64,000 nucleotides of DNA from a virus. Shown one piece after another: positions 40,276 through 48,308 of this stretch. Under the pieces are notes generated by a model. The model was given only the letters and a program-made list of their open reading frames with translations. It searched no databases and had not been told where the DNA came from. The stretch's first letter is position 1. The number at the start of each line of letters is the position of its first letter. Where the stretch lies: positions 1-64,000 of IMG/VR virus record IMGVR_UViG_3300023180_000040. One strand, 5' to 3'. The position numbers and the translations under genes were made by a program.

Positions 40276-40768
40276 AAACAAAAAGAGGGGGAGGCAAGAC
40301 CTCCCCCTCTACTATTTATATACAGACGGTTCTTCTTCGCATGTTACCAATGAAGGTGGTTGGGCTTATATTATTTTAGGCGAAGAAGGCTTTATTAACC
40401 AAAACTATGGCTATGAGATTGGTGCTACAAATAACAGCATGGAACTTAAAGCAGCAATTGAGGGCATAAAGTCTCTTGTAAATCAAAAGTGTCAAATAGA
40501 ACTTTACTCTGATTCTGCTTATATGATTAACACCCTTAAAAATTCTTGGTGGAAAGACTGGGAAAAAAATAATTGGGTTAAAAGAAATGGATTGGCTACA
40601 CCAAATGCCGTTCTTTGGAAAGAGTTAATTTATTTGTTGAATATAAACGATGTTGAGTTTATAAAAGTAAAAGCCCATAGTGGTGATAAGTTAAACGATT
40701 ATTGTGATAAACTTGCTAAAGAGGCTCGCAAGAGTCAAGGTGATCCAATCCCAATAACTAATATCTAG
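40184..40768 (+). CDS. Ribonuclease H (type I)
   Basis: The RNase H domain starts around residue 43: YLYTDGSSS (first catalytic Asp), NNSMELKAAIEGIKSL (Glu), IELYSDSAYMINTL (Asp) and KVKAHSGDKLNDYCDKLAKEA (basic and final Asp). It removes RNA primers. No usable start exists close to the domain; GTG 40184 with AAGGA upstream gives 194 residues and overlaps the SSB-like gene by 92 bases. The 5' part also spans a strong hairpin, so the true start remains uncertain. Confidence 0.8.
   Translation: MVQSARRKTQKQKRMQNLLSNGLSDKQQQSKNKKRGRQDLPLYYLYTDGSSSHVTNEGGWAYIILGEEGFINQNYGYEIGATNNSMELKAAIEGIKSLVNQKCQIELYSDSAYMINTLKNSWWKDWEKNNWVKRNGLATPNAVLWKELIYLLNINDVEFIKVKAHSGDKLNDYCDKLAKEARKSQGDPIPITNI
40284..40310 (+). 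terminator. Strong hairpin, terminator or translational switch
   Basis: Perfect 11-bp stem (AGAGGGGGAGG / CCTCCCCCTCT, 5-base loop), 9 bases after the SSB-like stop. A T run is absent (ACTATTTATATA follows). It lies inside the RNase H frame and holds a buried AGGGGGAGG. The 9-bp core (AGAGGGGGA) is repeated in the terminator at 63674. Confidence 0.6.
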
Positions 40769-40776
40769 GAGAAAAC

Positions 40777-43700
40777 TTGGCCGTACCACTTCATCAACAC
40801 AGCCATTATTCTATTTTTGATGGTTATGCAACAGTAGAAGAAATTCTTGATCGTGTTCAAGAGATTGGTTCTAACGCTGTTGCATTAACTGATCATGGAA
40901 CTGTGGCTGGGCATGTGGAGTTTTATAGAAAAGCAACAGAGCGTGGAATAAAGCCAATCCTCGGTATTGAGTCGTATCAGGCTAGAGATAGCAGATTAAA
41001 TCATCACAAATCTGATCTTAAAGGTAATCGTCCAAAAAATGATAGAAGTCATTTGATTATTCTTGCTTATAATCAAGAAGGCGTTAATAATCTTTGGACA
41101 CTATCAACTCGCGCATACCTTGAGGGGTTTTATCATAAGCCTCGCGTTGACTGGGAGATTCTTGAACAACACAAAGAGGGGCTTATTCTGACTTCTGCTT
41201 GTATGGGCGGTAAAGTATCTTCTGCCATTCTTGAAGAAGCAAATGCAGAGTCAATATTAGATCAATATTTAAATATTTTTGATGATAAATTTTACATAGA
41301 ACTTCATACATATGACAGTGATAATCAAAGAGAAGTAAATACTGAATTAGTACGTCTTGGACAAAAGAAGGGGATTCCTTTTGTCTATGCTACTGATGCT
41401 CATTATGCTTGTGGTGATCAATATCATAATCACGAAGCATTTGTCAATATGTCAATGAGAAAGAAGATTTCAGAAGTAGATAGAAATCACCCACCTTGCA
41501 TGTGGATCATGGATGAAGATGGGATTCGTGAATCTTTAAACTACCTTCCAAAAAGTGTGGTTGAAGAGTCAATTAATAATACTCATATTATTGCTGAAAT
41601 GAGTGAAGTTGAACTTCCAATGAAAAGAAAAAGAATTCCAACTTGGGGGCAAGACGGTCCTTCAAAACTGGTTGGTCTTGTAGAAGAAGGTTATTATCAG
41701 AAGGTGTCAGAATTAGATACTGAAAGTATTTACATGCAAAGAGTTGAAAAAGAACTTGACGCTATTTTTGAAGCAGAACTGTCTGATTTCTTTTTGATTG
41801 AACATCTTGTTAATGAATATGCTGAAAATAGCGATGTTCTTAGAGGTCCGGGTCGTGGTTCTGTAGGCGGCAGCCTTGTCGCATATCTTCTTGGGATTAC
41901 AGATATTGATCCAATTAAGTATGGACTTATCTTTGAGCGCTTTTATAATAAAGGTCGTGAAAAGGGTGGTCTGCCTGATATTGATACAGATTTTGCTATT
42001 GAAGATCGTGACAAGATCAAGCAATTTATGCGTGATACCTTTGGCGAAGATTGTGTAACTCATATCGGCACTGTTATGAAGTTGCATGGTAAGTCTGCCC
42101 TAGAAAGGGTTGGTAAATTTCTAGAAATACCTATTAGAGATATTGAAGAAATTAAAAACATTGTTGATACAACTACAGATGCTGGCCTTATGGCTGATTG
42201 GGATGATATTGTAGAAGTTGGCGAACTACAAGGCTGGATTGCAAAGTATCCAGATCTATTTAATCTCGCAGGAGACTTGCATGGTCGAATATTTGCCAGC
42301 AGTGTTCATGCTAGTGGTTTTGTTGTTGGCGATGAACCTCTTGCTGCTATTTGTCCTCTTAGATTAGATAAAAGCGCGGGTCGCAAAGATGGCGAAATTG
42401 CAACTCAATTCGATATGCATGAAATTGAAAGTCTTGGGTTTATGAAATTAGATTTTCTTGCCCTTAAGAATCTTTCTGTTCTTAAAGAAGCACAGATGTT
42501 AATTAAAAGAAATCATGATGTTGATTGGGATTTCAAGAAGTTACATCATAACGAAGATCTAGAGAATAAAAAGTTTTGGGATCTTCTAGATCGTGGTCTA
42601 ACTATTGGAGTTTTCCAAGTAGAAGATGGAGGTATTGCAAAAAGGATTGCTTCTCATATGAAGTGTCGAAATATTGAAGACCTCGCTGTGCTTGTTGCAC
42701 TTAACCGACCCGGCCCCCTTAGAGCCGGATATGTTGATATGTATATAGACAGAAGAGGGGGAACTGATTATGAAGTTCTTCATCCCTTTATTGCAGACAT
42801 TGTTGAAGATACATACGGCGTTTTTGTATATCAAGAGCAGGTAATCTCTTTGTTTACAAAGATGGGTTTTACTCTTGAAGAGGCAGATGATGTGCGTCGA
42901 ATTATGGGTAAAAAGAAAGTAAAAGAAATGGAAGAGTTCTATCCTCGTTACATGGAAAAGGCCATCCAAAACATGGATGAAAAGTCTGCAAACGAGTTGT
43001 GGAACGAACTTCTTGGGTTTTCTAAGTATGCCTTTAATAAAGCACATTCTGTTGCGTATGGAATTATCACTCTTTGGACTCTTTGGACTAAATATATGTA
43101 TCCTGCTGAATATTTACTTGCATGTATTCGAAAGGAAGATACAAGAGATGATGTTCCTCGCTTCATCGCGGAAGCACAACGTATGGGTATTAAAGTAAAC
43201 CCACCAGATGTTAATAAGTCTATGTTTCAGACGGATATTATTGACGGAGAGATTTATCTTGGTTTAAAAGATATTAAGGGAGTATCAAAGGGCGCAGAAT
43301 GGGTAATTGAGAATCGTCCATTTGAATCTTATGACCAAATGCTTGCTTTGTTAGAAAGTCAAAACAAAGAGTTTCTTTCTAAAAAGAAGAACGGTGAAGT
43401 AGATGGTCCTTCTCCTAAGCAGCGTCTTGGCGCAAATAAAGCAAAAGCATTGTTTAATGCTGGAGCGTTTGATTTTCTTGAAACAAGACAACTTTCAAAA
43501 AGAGAAAGAAGAGAATTTGAAAAAGAGTTACTTGGTATCATTTTAACTAATGATGCACCTAAAGTCTTGGATAAATATAAAGAAGTTATTCAGCAAGAAT
43601 GTGTTATTGATTTTGGTGAGTTAAAAACTCCGGGCAATTATATTGTTGCGGGTGAGATTAAATCAATAAGAGAATTAAAAACAAAAAAGGGGCAAGATAT

Positions 43701-43866
43701 GGCTTTCGTTACTCTAGAATATGGTGATCAGACTCTGGAGTTTGCGGTATTTGAGCAACATCTATTGGCATTTTCTGATATACTACAGGAGTGTACTCCG
43801 GTAATTGCAAGCGTTAAATCAACCAACCGTGGAGTTAATCTTACTAATTTGGAGGAACTTGTGTGA
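40777..43866 (+). CDS. DNA polymerase III alpha subunit (DnaE type)
   Basis: 1029 residues from TTG 40777 with AGGAG upstream. The PHP domain opens with PLHQHSHYSIFDGYATVEE and has TDHGTVAGHVEFY. Palm motifs: GPGRGSVGGSLVAYLLGITD, PDIDTDF (about 401-407, two catalytic Asp) and FMKLDFLALKNL (about 556-567, third). Then IMGKKKVKEM and the C-terminal OB-fold (NYIVAGEIKSIRELKTKKGQ). Shorter than bacterial DnaE, so some C-terminal parts are reduced. Replicates the phage genome with the helicase and primase. Overlaps RecA by 4 bases. Confidence 0.95.
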   Translation: MAVPLHQHSHYSIFDGYATVEEILDRVQEIGSNAVALTDHGTVAGHVEFYRKATERGIKPILGIESYQARDSRLNHHKSDLKGNRPKNDRSHLIILAYNQEGVNNLWTLSTRAYLEGFYHKPRVDWEILEQHKEGLILTSACMGGKVSSAILEEANAESILDQYLNIFDDKFYIELHTYDSDNQREVNTELVRLGQKKGIPFVYATDAHYACGDQYHNHEAFVNMSMRKKISEVDRNHPPCMWIMDEDGIRESLNYLPKSVVEESINNTHIIAEMSEVELPMKRKRIPTWGQDGPSKLVGLVEEGYYQKVSELDTESIYMQRVEKELDAIFEAELSDFFLIEHLVNEYAENSDVLRGPGRGSVGGSLVAYLLGITDIDPIKYGLIFERFYNKGREKGGLPDIDTDFAIEDRDKIKQFMRDTFGEDCVTHIGTVMKLHGKSALERVGKFLEIPIRDIEEIKNIVDTTTDAGLMADWDDIVEVGELQGWIAKYPDLFNLAGDLHGRIFASSVHASGFVVGDEPLAAICPLRLDKSAGRKDGEIATQFDMHEIESLGFMKLDFLALKNLSVLKEAQMLIKRNHDVDWDFKKLHHNEDLENKKFWDLLDRGLTIGVFQVEDGGIAKRIASHMKCRNIEDLAVLVALNRPGPLRAGYVDMYIDRRGGTDYEVLHPFIADIVEDTYGVFVYQEQVISLFTKMGFTLEEADDVRRIMGKKKVKEMEEFYPRYMEKAIQNMDEKSANELWNELLGFSKYAFNKAHSVAYGIITLWTLWTKYMYPAEYLLACIRKEDTRDDVPRFIAEAQRMGIKVNPPDVNKSMFQTDIIDGEIYLGLKDIKGVSKGAEWVIENRPFESYDQMLALLESQNKEFLSKKKNGEVDGPSPKQRLGANKAKALFNAGAFDFLETRQLSKRERREFEKELLGIILTNDAPKVLDKYKEVIQQECVIDFGELKTPGNYIVAGEIKSIRELKTKKGQDMAFVTLEYGDQTLEFAVFEQHLLAFSDILQECTPVIASVKSTNRGVNLTNLEELV

Positions 43867-44861
43867 GTGCTGTTGAAGAATTATTGAAGAAAGCAACGAA
43901 AGAGTTTGGAACAGACTATGTTAGAATTGCGAGTCAAAAAGTGGACATAGAAGCCTCTTCAAGTGGTATCCCTTCTCTTGATTATGCATTAGGAATTGGT
44001 GGATACCCTAAAGGTGGTATTACGATGGTATTTGGCCCAGAAAGTGTGGGTAAATCCGTAATGGCATGTATGGCTATTGCTGAAGTTCACAAGAAGGGTG
44101 GCTATGCTGGCTATGTAGATCTTGAAGGCTCTTTTGATCCTGTGTTTGCTAGACATTTTGGAGTAGATACTGACAGATTAATTGTTAGCACCCCCAAGTC
44201 AGCAGAAGATACTGCAAAGCAAGCGGTTTACTTTGCAAACGAGCCTGCATTAGACATAGTTGTAGTAGACTCCATTGGAGCAATGGCTTCAGAAAGAGAA
44301 TTAGATGAAGATGGGAAAAAGCAGGCTTATGGACAATCTGGGTTGATTACTCAGATGGTCAAGCAATTACTTCCTCGCGTTGCTGAAACTAAAAAAGTAT
44401 GTCTATTATTAAACCAAGTTAGAGATACTGCAAATCGTCAAGGACTTCCAATTGTACACGCTCCGGGTGGTCACGCCCTTCATCATGCTTGCGCTGTAAT
44501 TATTCAAGTTAAGAAGGGGAAGAGCGAGGGAATCAAGAAGGCAAAAGTTCCCGGCGAAACTGAACCAGTTGAGATTGGGTTTAGGCCAGTTGCTACTGTG
44601 ACAAAATCAAAAGTAAGTCCTCCAAAGAGAAACGCTGAATGGGATTTATATCATACTAAAACAGAAGATAACGAAGTTGGCATAGATATAATTGAATCTA
44701 TTGTTAGTGTTGGTCTTAGATCTGGAGTTATTAATCAGCGTGGTGCTTGGTATGACATTGCAGACAAATCTTTTCAGGGCAGAAATGCAGTTGTTGAGTT
44801 TTTTAAGGAAAACCCAGATCAGGTAGATAAACTAAAAGAAGAAATCTTTTTAGAAAAATGA
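43863..44861 (+). CDS. RecA-like recombinase
   Basis: 332 residues from GTG 43863. Walker A GPESVGKS at 58-65, GYVDLEGSFDP, Walker B IVVVDSIGAM, and an L2-like region (NQVRDTANRQGLPIVHAPGG) identify a RecA. Later parts (VTKSKVSPPKRNAEWDLYHT) also fit the family. Drives strand exchange in repair, recombination and possibly replication restart. It sits after polymerase and before three nuclease candidates. Confidence 0.93.
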   Translation: MSAVEELLKKATKEFGTDYVRIASQKVDIEASSSGIPSLDYALGIGGYPKGGITMVFGPESVGKSVMACMAIAEVHKKGGYAGYVDLEGSFDPVFARHFGVDTDRLIVSTPKSAEDTAKQAVYFANEPALDIVVVDSIGAMASERELDEDGKKQAYGQSGLITQMVKQLLPRVAETKKVCLLLNQVRDTANRQGLPIVHAPGGHALHHACAVIIQVKKGKSEGIKKAKVPGETEPVEIGFRPVATVTKSKVSPPKRNAEWDLYHTKTEDNEVGIDIIESIVSVGLRSGVINQRGAWYDIADKSFQGRNAVVEFFKENPDQVDKLKEEIFLEK

Positions 44862-45052
44862 TTTATTATTATGACTCTAGCCAGATAAAAGAAATAAATA
44901 AAAATACTTTAAAATTTTTTAAAAACTTAACAAAAAACTCAAATTATGATAATATGTTAATAGAATATAAAAAAGAAAACAAGTATTGGACAGAAGATTA
45001 TCCAACCCAACTATTAAATTGGGCAGATGATGGGGGACAAAATCTTGAGTAA
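44858..45052 (+). CDS. Small hypothetical protein (64 aa)
   Basis: Begins MIYYYDSSQIKEINKNTLKF. It starts in an ATGA overlap with RecA and overlaps the next gene by 8 bases at its end, so translation is probably coupled. No domain recognised. Confidence 0.55.
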   Translation: MIYYYDSSQIKEINKNTLKFFKNLTKNSNYDNMLIEYKKENKYWTEDYPTQLLNWADDGGQNLE

Positions 45053-45386
45053 AACAAAAACGCTTAGAGCGCAAAATCATGAAAACTATATAGCAAAAAT
45101 GTATAAAGGAAAGCGCTCTCCATCATCCGGGGCTTCTTGGGTAGATCGGGGAGATGTTCGTTTTGAAATAGAAACGTATAATTATACTGCTGAATGTAAA
45201 ACAACTGAAAAGAAATCTTTTTCTATTAAAAAAGAGACTTGGAATAAAATTGTTGAAGAAGCGCAAGAACAAGGCAGGAGGCCATGTATGTTTATACGGT
45301 TTGAAGATGAGTCTGGCAAAATGATTGATTTAGTAGTTAGATCAATTCACGATGACTTAGAAATGGTGGAAGATGTTAGACACTAA
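45045..45386 (+). CDS. Possible Holliday-junction-resolvase-like nuclease
   Basis: 113 residues from TTG 45045 (GGGGGA 7 bases upstream); an ATG at 45027 in the same frame is the alternative. RSPSSGASWVDRGDVRFE followed by YTAECKTTEKKSF gives the E/D...D...E-x-K pattern of PD-(D/E)XK enzymes of the archaeal Hjc type. The later GRRPCMFIRFED also fits. It would cut branched DNA made by RecA. Call rests on the motif spacing and the RecA neighbour. Confidence 0.6.
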   Translation: MSKTKTLRAQNHENYIAKMYKGKRSPSSGASWVDRGDVRFEIETYNYTAECKTTEKKSFSIKKETWNKIVEEAQEQGRRPCMFIRFEDESGKMIDLVVRSIHDDLEMVEDVRH

Positions 45387-46065
45387 ACTCATGAAAAAAT
45401 TGTCAGATGGAAGTATCTTAGCCTCTAGAATTGAGATGTATCAGAATAAGGGGGAATTCCCTGACAAATGGATCATTGAAATAGAAAATGATCGTCGCAA
45501 AGAACCAGATCAATGTTTTCACCCTTCTGGTGATTGCTTTGCTTCAGAGGAAGAATTATACAAAAGGCTTACAGGAAAAGAGTCTAAAAGAATATCAGCA
45601 GGATTAAGAAGAGTCTTTGATTGTGGTCATTTCTGGCACGCTTACTATCAAAATATTATTGTTGATATGGGTTATGCAAAACCAGAAAATGTAGAAAGAA
45701 CATATACATATCATCATGAATCTGGATGGACAGGGAAGGGCACTGTAGATACCATTGCAGAATTCCCAAACAAAGGAACGTTTATAGTGGATATGAAAAC
45801 TATGAACGATATTGAATTTGATACTGGCCCCTATCCTCCAACATTAGCAAAATGGACAGCCCAATTAAATTGCTATATGCATTGGACAGGAATAGATCAG
45901 GCTTTTATTCTTGCTATTAGGAAAGGTGGAACTCCCGGTAAAGGTGGTTTACCTGCTCACGATATCAGAGAAATAAGCATTCAATATGATCAGTCTCTTT
46001 TGGATGACATATATGCAAAATGGACTAGAGTTTGGGAACGAATAATTACAGAGGGGAGCCAATGA
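45373..46065 (+). CDS. PD-(D/E)XK nuclease, RecB/Cas4-like
   Basis: 230 residues. GTVDTIAEFPNKGTFIVDMKTMN holds the metal-binding Asp and D-x-K, and LAKWTAQLNCYMHW holds the Q-x-x-x-Y of RecB-type nucleases. An earlier RRVFDCGHFWHAYYQ supplies the His/Glu-like helix. Probably an exonuclease acting with RecA. It overlaps both neighbours. Confidence 0.75.
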   Translation: MLDTKLMKKLSDGSILASRIEMYQNKGEFPDKWIIEIENDRRKEPDQCFHPSGDCFASEEELYKRLTGKESKRISAGLRRVFDCGHFWHAYYQNIIVDMGYAKPENVERTYTYHHESGWTGKGTVDTIAEFPNKGTFIVDMKTMNDIEFDTGPYPPTLAKWTAQLNCYMHWTGIDQAFILAIRKGGTPGKGGLPAHDIREISIQYDQSLLDDIYAKWTRVWERIITEGSQ

Positions 46066-46607
46066 GACTACTTTCGATTGACCCCGGATTTAAAAGATTC
46101 GGGTATTGTATCTTTGATGAAGGTACTGTTATTAAAAAACATGGAGTCTACTCAACTAGAGAGAGAAAGAAAGAAGAAAAGTATCAAGAGTATTTAAATT
46201 CTGGTATATATGATATGTACCACTGGTTTGGAGACTTGTTAGAAGAAAATAATATAACAAGAGTGATATCTGAAATTGTTCCTCCAATTTCAAATAAAGG
46301 GAATTTTGGTGTTTCTCCACAAGTCCCATTAGTTCTATCTGTTATGGCAGTTTGTAAGGTGATGGCATATGAAGATGAATTAGAGTGGATAGATATATCT
46401 GCCAGATCAGTTAAAAATGTTTTAACTGGAGATTCTTCAGTAAGTAAAGCAATTATCAGACGATTAGTTATAGATCAATACCCTGAAATAGTGCAGGGGC
46501 GGAAGTTAACTGATATACCCTTTGACGAAACAGACGCTATTGCTGTTGGCATGAGTTACTTTCCTAGATTTCATTTTGAGGTAAAGGAGAGTAATGAAAA
46601 AGTCTAA
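46062..46607 (+). CDS. RuvC-like Holliday junction resolvase
   Basis: 181 residues from ATG 46062 (GAGGGGAG close upstream, overlap with previous stop). RNase H-fold nuclease: MRLLSIDPGFKRFGYCIFD (first Asp), VISEIVPP (Glu) and FDETDAIAVGMSYF (Asp pair) follow the RuvC pattern. It resolves recombination or replication junctions before packaging. Overlaps the sigma-like gene by 14 bases. Confidence 0.8.
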   Translation: MRLLSIDPGFKRFGYCIFDEGTVIKKHGVYSTRERKKEEKYQEYLNSGIYDMYHWFGDLLEENNITRVISEIVPPISNKGNFGVSPQVPLVLSVMAVCKVMAYEDELEWIDISARSVKNVLTGDSSVSKAIIRRLVIDQYPEIVQGRKLTDIPFDETDAIAVGMSYFPRFHFEVKESNEKV

Positions 46608-46932
46608 AAAAAGAAAAATAGAACCAGTTAGTAAGCATAAAGTTATGAGAGAATTGTATAGAAACTATATGCAATTTAGAGAGTATGTTAGGTCAACTGG
46701 GGAAACAGTAATTGAACATCAAAATGTTGCAATTTCTTTTTATGACTTAGGAATGGGTCTTAATGAATTGAGTCCAAGAAAGAAACAGGCTTTTTATTTA
46801 AATGTTATTTTAGATAAAAAACAAAAAGATGTTGCTGAAATTATGGGTATAACTACAGTGTCTGTCGGGCAGTATGTTGAAGCGGCATCAAAGCAGTTAG
46901 CGGATATATACTTTGGAGAGTCTGATGAGTGA
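46594..46932 (+). CDS. Sigma-70 region-4-like regulator
   Basis: 112 residues. The second half (LSPRKKQAFYLNVILDKKQK then DVAEIMGITTVSVGQYV) is a sigma region 4.2-like helix-turn-helix; a basic N-terminus (KKSKKRK) precedes it. No region 2 is visible, so it cannot bind a -10 by itself in the usual way. It may be a small sigma or anti-sigma-like late regulator, or a terminase-type HTH. It lies just before the packaging genes. Confidence 0.65.
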   Translation: MKKSKKRKIEPVSKHKVMRELYRNYMQFREYVRSTGETVIEHQNVAISFYDLGMGLNELSPRKKQAFYLNVILDKKQKDVAEIMGITTVSVGQYVEAASKQLADIYFGESDE

Positions 46933-47263
46933 AGAAGTTAATAATAAATTTGAAGATTTAACTTTTGAAGAAGAATATTATGAATTTGATATTAATGATC
47001 CTACTCTAACTCCTGCTCAATTAGATTACATTACCGATATGATCTTAAAAGCAGATGTAAGAGCAGGTAACAGAATTCATCATAAGAATCCTATTCTTTT
47101 TAAAGAACATATGAGAACTAGGTATAGGAGAGAAATCTATCCTAATAGTGGGGTGCCAGATCCTTCTGTAGAACAAGGAATGTATAATAGAACTCATCCT
47201 GAAGGTCGCAAAGTTAACAGCGAACATCAGCGTAAAGTTAATGGTGCAAGTTTTTATAGGTAA
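46925..47263 (+). CDS. Hypothetical protein
   Basis: 112 residues from ATG 46925, which overlaps the previous gene; the frame's earlier in-frame ATG lies 4 codons upstream. Acidic N-terminus (NNKFEDLTFEEEYYEFDIND), basic C-terminus (RKVNSEHQRKVNGASFYR). No domain recognised. It sits between the sigma-like and small terminase genes. Confidence 0.6.
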   Translation: MSEEVNNKFEDLTFEEEYYEFDINDPTLTPAQLDYITDMILKADVRAGNRIHHKNPILFKEHMRTRYRREIYPNSGVPDPSVEQGMYNRTHPEGRKVNSEHQRKVNGASFYR

Positions 47264-47269
47264 TTAATT

Positions 47270-47995
47270 ATGCCAAAGATTCCAAATAATAAGCCAGAAA
47301 AAAAGAATAATAAAGATGGAGGAAAACTACCAGCAGCAGGAGATAATGAACTCTTTGATGTTTTCACATCTAGTCGTTGTAAAGTATGTCAATCTAAATG
47401 GCGCGTTAATGTTGATATGATGTTAATTCGTGGATTTAGTGTTCGCAAAATTGCTGAGTCTTTGCAATCAGCAGGAGAAGATATTAGTTATCGTTCTGTG
47501 CAACGGCATAAAGAATCTCATCTTAATTTAGAAAAGTCTGCTTATCGTGCGATTATTGATAAACATGCAGAAGAATATGAAAAGGCAAATGCCGAAAATG
47601 ATATTCGAATTATTTCTGGGAAGGCTTACTTAGATGTTTTTATTCAAAAAGGATGGGATCAATTAATATATGAAGACTTTCATGTAGAACCTAAAGATAT
47701 TATTAAAGCAATTGAATTGCGTGAAGAATTAATGAGTGGAGGGTATTCTGTTCTTGAAGAAAAGATGATGCTTCAAGTTAAGTCAATGGTTCAAGCAATT
47801 AGGGAAATAGTCCCTCCAGAACTACATGCTGAAGTAGCGGCAAGAGCAAAAGAAATTGCTCAAGGAGAGACTTTAGCCATTGAAGCAGAGAATACTAAGG
47901 CTTCCATAGGAGAGCCAGAAATGCCACAAGATTTGGGTGACTATAAAGAAATAGTCACAGTAGAACAGGAAGAGGTTGATGATGGAACAGAGTAG
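47270..47995 (+). CDS. Probable terminase small subunit
   Basis: 241 residues. CKVC at about 37-40 followed by an HTH (GFSVRKIAESLQSAGEDISY, SVQRHKESHL), then an extended helical region and acidic C-terminus (TVEQEEVDDGTE). DNA-binding HTH plus coiled oligomerisation region is the usual small-terminase design, and the large terminase follows after one small gene. No further signature. Overlaps the next gene by 14 bases. Confidence 0.65.
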   Translation: MPKIPNNKPEKKNNKDGGKLPAAGDNELFDVFTSSRCKVCQSKWRVNVDMMLIRGFSVRKIAESLQSAGEDISYRSVQRHKESHLNLEKSAYRAIIDKHAEEYEKANAENDIRIISGKAYLDVFIQKGWDQLIYEDFHVEPKDIIKAIELREELMSGGYSVLEEKMMLQVKSMVQAIREIVPPELHAEVAARAKEIAQGETLAIEAENTKASIGEPEMPQDLGDYKEIVTVEQEEVDDGTE

Positions 47996-48308
47996 TGCGA
48001 TTAATCTTTATGATGAAGAGATTATAAAAATCAAAGATGTGGTTGGCAGAATTGAATATAAATATAAAGATGCCACTGGTAACTTTGAAAATATGTGGAA
48101 TATGATTGTTGAGTTAGAAGGTAAACTTCATGACGCCGGGTTTGAAGCAGACGCAGATTGGCACCTTGAAGAAGGAGATGACTACCCGAAACTTATTGTT
48201 AATATAATTGATCGGGTTGATCCTATATCTGGCTTTGATTTCGATAAAAAGCAGTATGAAGTCAAGAAAGCAAAAGAATTAAATGAAGACATTGAGGAAA
48301 TTGAATAA
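47982..48308 (+). CDS. Hypothetical acidic protein
   Basis: 108 residues from ATG 47982 (AGAGG 6 bases upstream, inside the end of the small-terminase gene); two near starts lie just upstream. Acidic, mixed alpha/beta (NMIVELEGKLHDAGFEADAD). The stop overlaps the large terminase ATG (TAATG). Unknown role in packaging, if any. Confidence 0.6.
   Translation: MEQSSAINLYDEEIIKIKDVVGRIEYKYKDATGNFENMWNMIVELEGKLHDAGFEADADWHLEEGDDYPKLIVNIIDRVDPISGFDFDKKQYEVKKAKELNEDIEEIE

Noticed and set aside
40255-40320. Programmed frameshift joining SSB and RNase H
   Set aside because: The A-rich sequence could slip, but no classic slippery heptamer directly precedes the stop and an upstream GTG can serve as start. 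Kept only as an alternative in the RNase H finding.
41713-43166. Several open frames opposite DNA polymerase III alpha
   Set aside because: They mirror the polymerase frame and show no family motif or start signal.
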